In this document: positions 63,055 to 64,000 of the stretch, piece after piece
Layout of the letters: every line of letters starts with the position of its first letter
Numbering within the stretch: the first letter of the stretch is position 1
From: Phenylobacterium sp.
Lineage (GTDB): Bacteria; Pseudomonadota; Alphaproteobacteria; Caulobacterales; Caulobacteraceae
Direction of reading: 5' to 3'
Length of the DNA stretch: 64,000 nucleotides
Assembly: GCA_004799545.1 (NCBI GenBank)
Contig: SSMU01000015.1
Coordinates: forward strand, 1 to 64,000
Program-made: the position numbers and the translations under genes
The notes under the pieces: generated by a model
Told to the model about the DNA's origin: nothing
Seen by the model: only the letters and a program-made list of their open reading frames with translations
Database searches by the model: none

Positions 63055-64000
63055 ATGGCCGGTATGACTGCGGACGTGGGTGTGATCATCGCCGCCCGCA
63101 ATGCGGAGCGGACGATCGAACGGGCGATCGTCTCGGCCCTTAAGGAGCCGGAAGCCTGCGAGGTCATCGTCGTCGTCGACGGCGCGACCGACCGCACGGC
63201 CGACGTCGCCCGGGCCTGCGACGACGGGACCGGGCGCCTGCAGGTGATCGTCCGCGAGGTCAGCCACGGCCCGGCGGCGGCGCGCAACCTGGCGATCGCC
63301 GCGAGCCACGCCCCCTGGATCTGCCCGCTGGATTCCGACGACTACTTCCTGCCCGGCCGGCTCGGCCGGATGCGCGCCGAGACCGGCTACTGCGACTTCG
63401 TGGCCGACGACCTGCTTCGGGTGGTCGAAGGCCGGCTGAACGCCGCGCCACATCCGATGATCGGCGCCCGGATGAACCTGCCCGCCTGCCTCTGCTTCGA
63501 GGACTTCGTGCGTGGCAACGTCAGCCGATCGAACCTGCCGCGCGCCGAGCTCGGCTTCCTGAAGCCGCTGATCCGCCGCGCCTTCCTGGCCGCCCATGAG
63601 CTCGGCTACGACGAAACGCTCAGGCTGGGCGAGGACTTCATCCTCTATTCCACGGCCCTGGCGCTGGGCGCCCGGTTCAAGATCCTGCCGCCCTGCGGCT
63701 ACATCGCGGTGGAACGGTCCACCTCGATCTCCGCGAGCCATGGCGCGACCGAGCTGCGCAACCTGGTCGCCGCGAGCCGCGGGATCGAGGCCCTGCGATT
63801 GACCCCGGAAGAGCTGGCGGCGCTGCGCGTCCACCGCGCCCACGTGGCGGCCAAGCTGGCGCTCCGCGACTTCCTCGACGCCAAGCGGGTTTCGGGCCTC
63901 TTGGGCGCCGCGGTCGTGCTGGCGCGCAGGCCCACCTCGGCGCCCTACGTGGTGACCACGATCGCGTCCGATGTCTGGCGTCGGCGCGCCGCGCATGGCG
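63055..64000 (+). CDS. Family 2 glycosyltransferase (truncated by the window end)
   Basis: A GT-A enzyme whose frame runs off the right edge after about 315 codons. The N-terminal donor-binding domain has VGVIIAARNAERTIERAIV, IVVVDGATDRTADVAR and the DxD-type metal motif in PLDSDDYFLPGRL. The later LGEDFILYSTALALGARF region holds the probable catalytic acid (ED). GGGAG lies 7 nt before the ATG. With the divergent sugar-phosphate transferase it suggests the edge of a polysaccharide locus. Confidence 0.85.
   Translation, partial: MAGMTADVGVIIAARNAERTIERAIVSALKEPEACEVIVVVDGATDRTADVARACDDGTGRLQVIVREVSHGPAAARNLAIAASHAPWICPLDSDDYFLPGRLGRMRAETGYCDFVADDLLRVVEGRLNAAPHPMIGARMNLPACLCFEDFVRGNVSRSNLPRAELGFLKPLIRRAFLAAHELGYDETLRLGEDFILYSTALALGARFKILPPCGYIAVERSTSISASHGATELRNLVAASRGIEALRLTPEELAALRVHRAHVAAKLALRDFLDAKRVSGLLGAAVVLARRPTSAPYVVTTIASDVWRRRAAHG

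Overview
The window is GC-rich chromosomal DNA from an alphaproteobacterium, most likely Caulobacteraceae and possibly Phenylobacterium-like. That assignment is inferred from the gene content: two DUF2336 proteins, a two-component repertoire, a putA/Lrp pair, a CYP153 P450 and TonB. It is also inferred from CtrA-like (TTAACCAT, TTAA-N7-CTAA) and CcrM-like (GANTC) sites in intergenic regions. Coding density is high and most starts and stops overlap or abut. I see no insertion sequence, integrase, phage gene, CRISPR array or compositional island.

Layout. 0-5.2 kb is housekeeping: the end of a tRNA-Tyr/tRNA-Gly/tuf transcript, an RlmB-type rRNA methyltransferase, a TerC-like membrane protein, MetRS, a DUF1761 protein and a SAM methyltransferase. 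5.2-12.8 kb has a glycosyltransferase and a polyamine-type ABC operon (potFGHI) coupled to an alpha/beta hydrolase, followed by an amidase. 12.9-20.3 kb has tRNA-Thr, proline catabolism (putA with its divergent Lrp-type regulator), a DUF347 membrane protein, an outer-membrane protein, a lipoprotein cytochrome c and a possible small RNA. 20.3-22.6 kb has a class II aldolase and glycerol kinase.

22.7-29.3 kb is the most unusual part. Two DUF2336 paralogues flank NAD kinase, an orphan Hpt phosphotransfer protein and a Nudix hydrolase. Next to them is a membrane hybrid sensor kinase whose phospho-accepting histidine and receiver aspartate are both replaced. Its promoter region has four GANTC sites within 31 bp and a CtrA-like box; the other DUF2336 promoter has two GANTC sites in inverted repeat. 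I propose a cell-cycle-linked signalling module built on a pseudokinase.

29.3-55.5 kb is metabolically accessory. It holds CoA-transferases, enoyl-CoA hydratases, an acyl-CoA dehydrogenase, a thioesterase, a CYP153 P450, a 2OG oxygenase, a DODA-type dioxygenase with an FMN reductase and LysR regulator, a pirin, an SDR and a malonyl-CoA synthetase. These fit oxidation and CoA-dependent degradation of aliphatic or aromatic compounds. Interspersed are a lytic transglycosylase with CtrA-like sites, TonB, an intact hybrid kinase, a PQQ-pathway-type beta-propeller, PabB and a Crp/Fnr regulator. 55.5-64 kb has PEP carboxylase, the conserved tesA/ybbA/ybbP arrangement, and the start of a polysaccharide locus (a sugar-phosphate transferase divergent from a family 2 glycosyltransferase that runs off the window).
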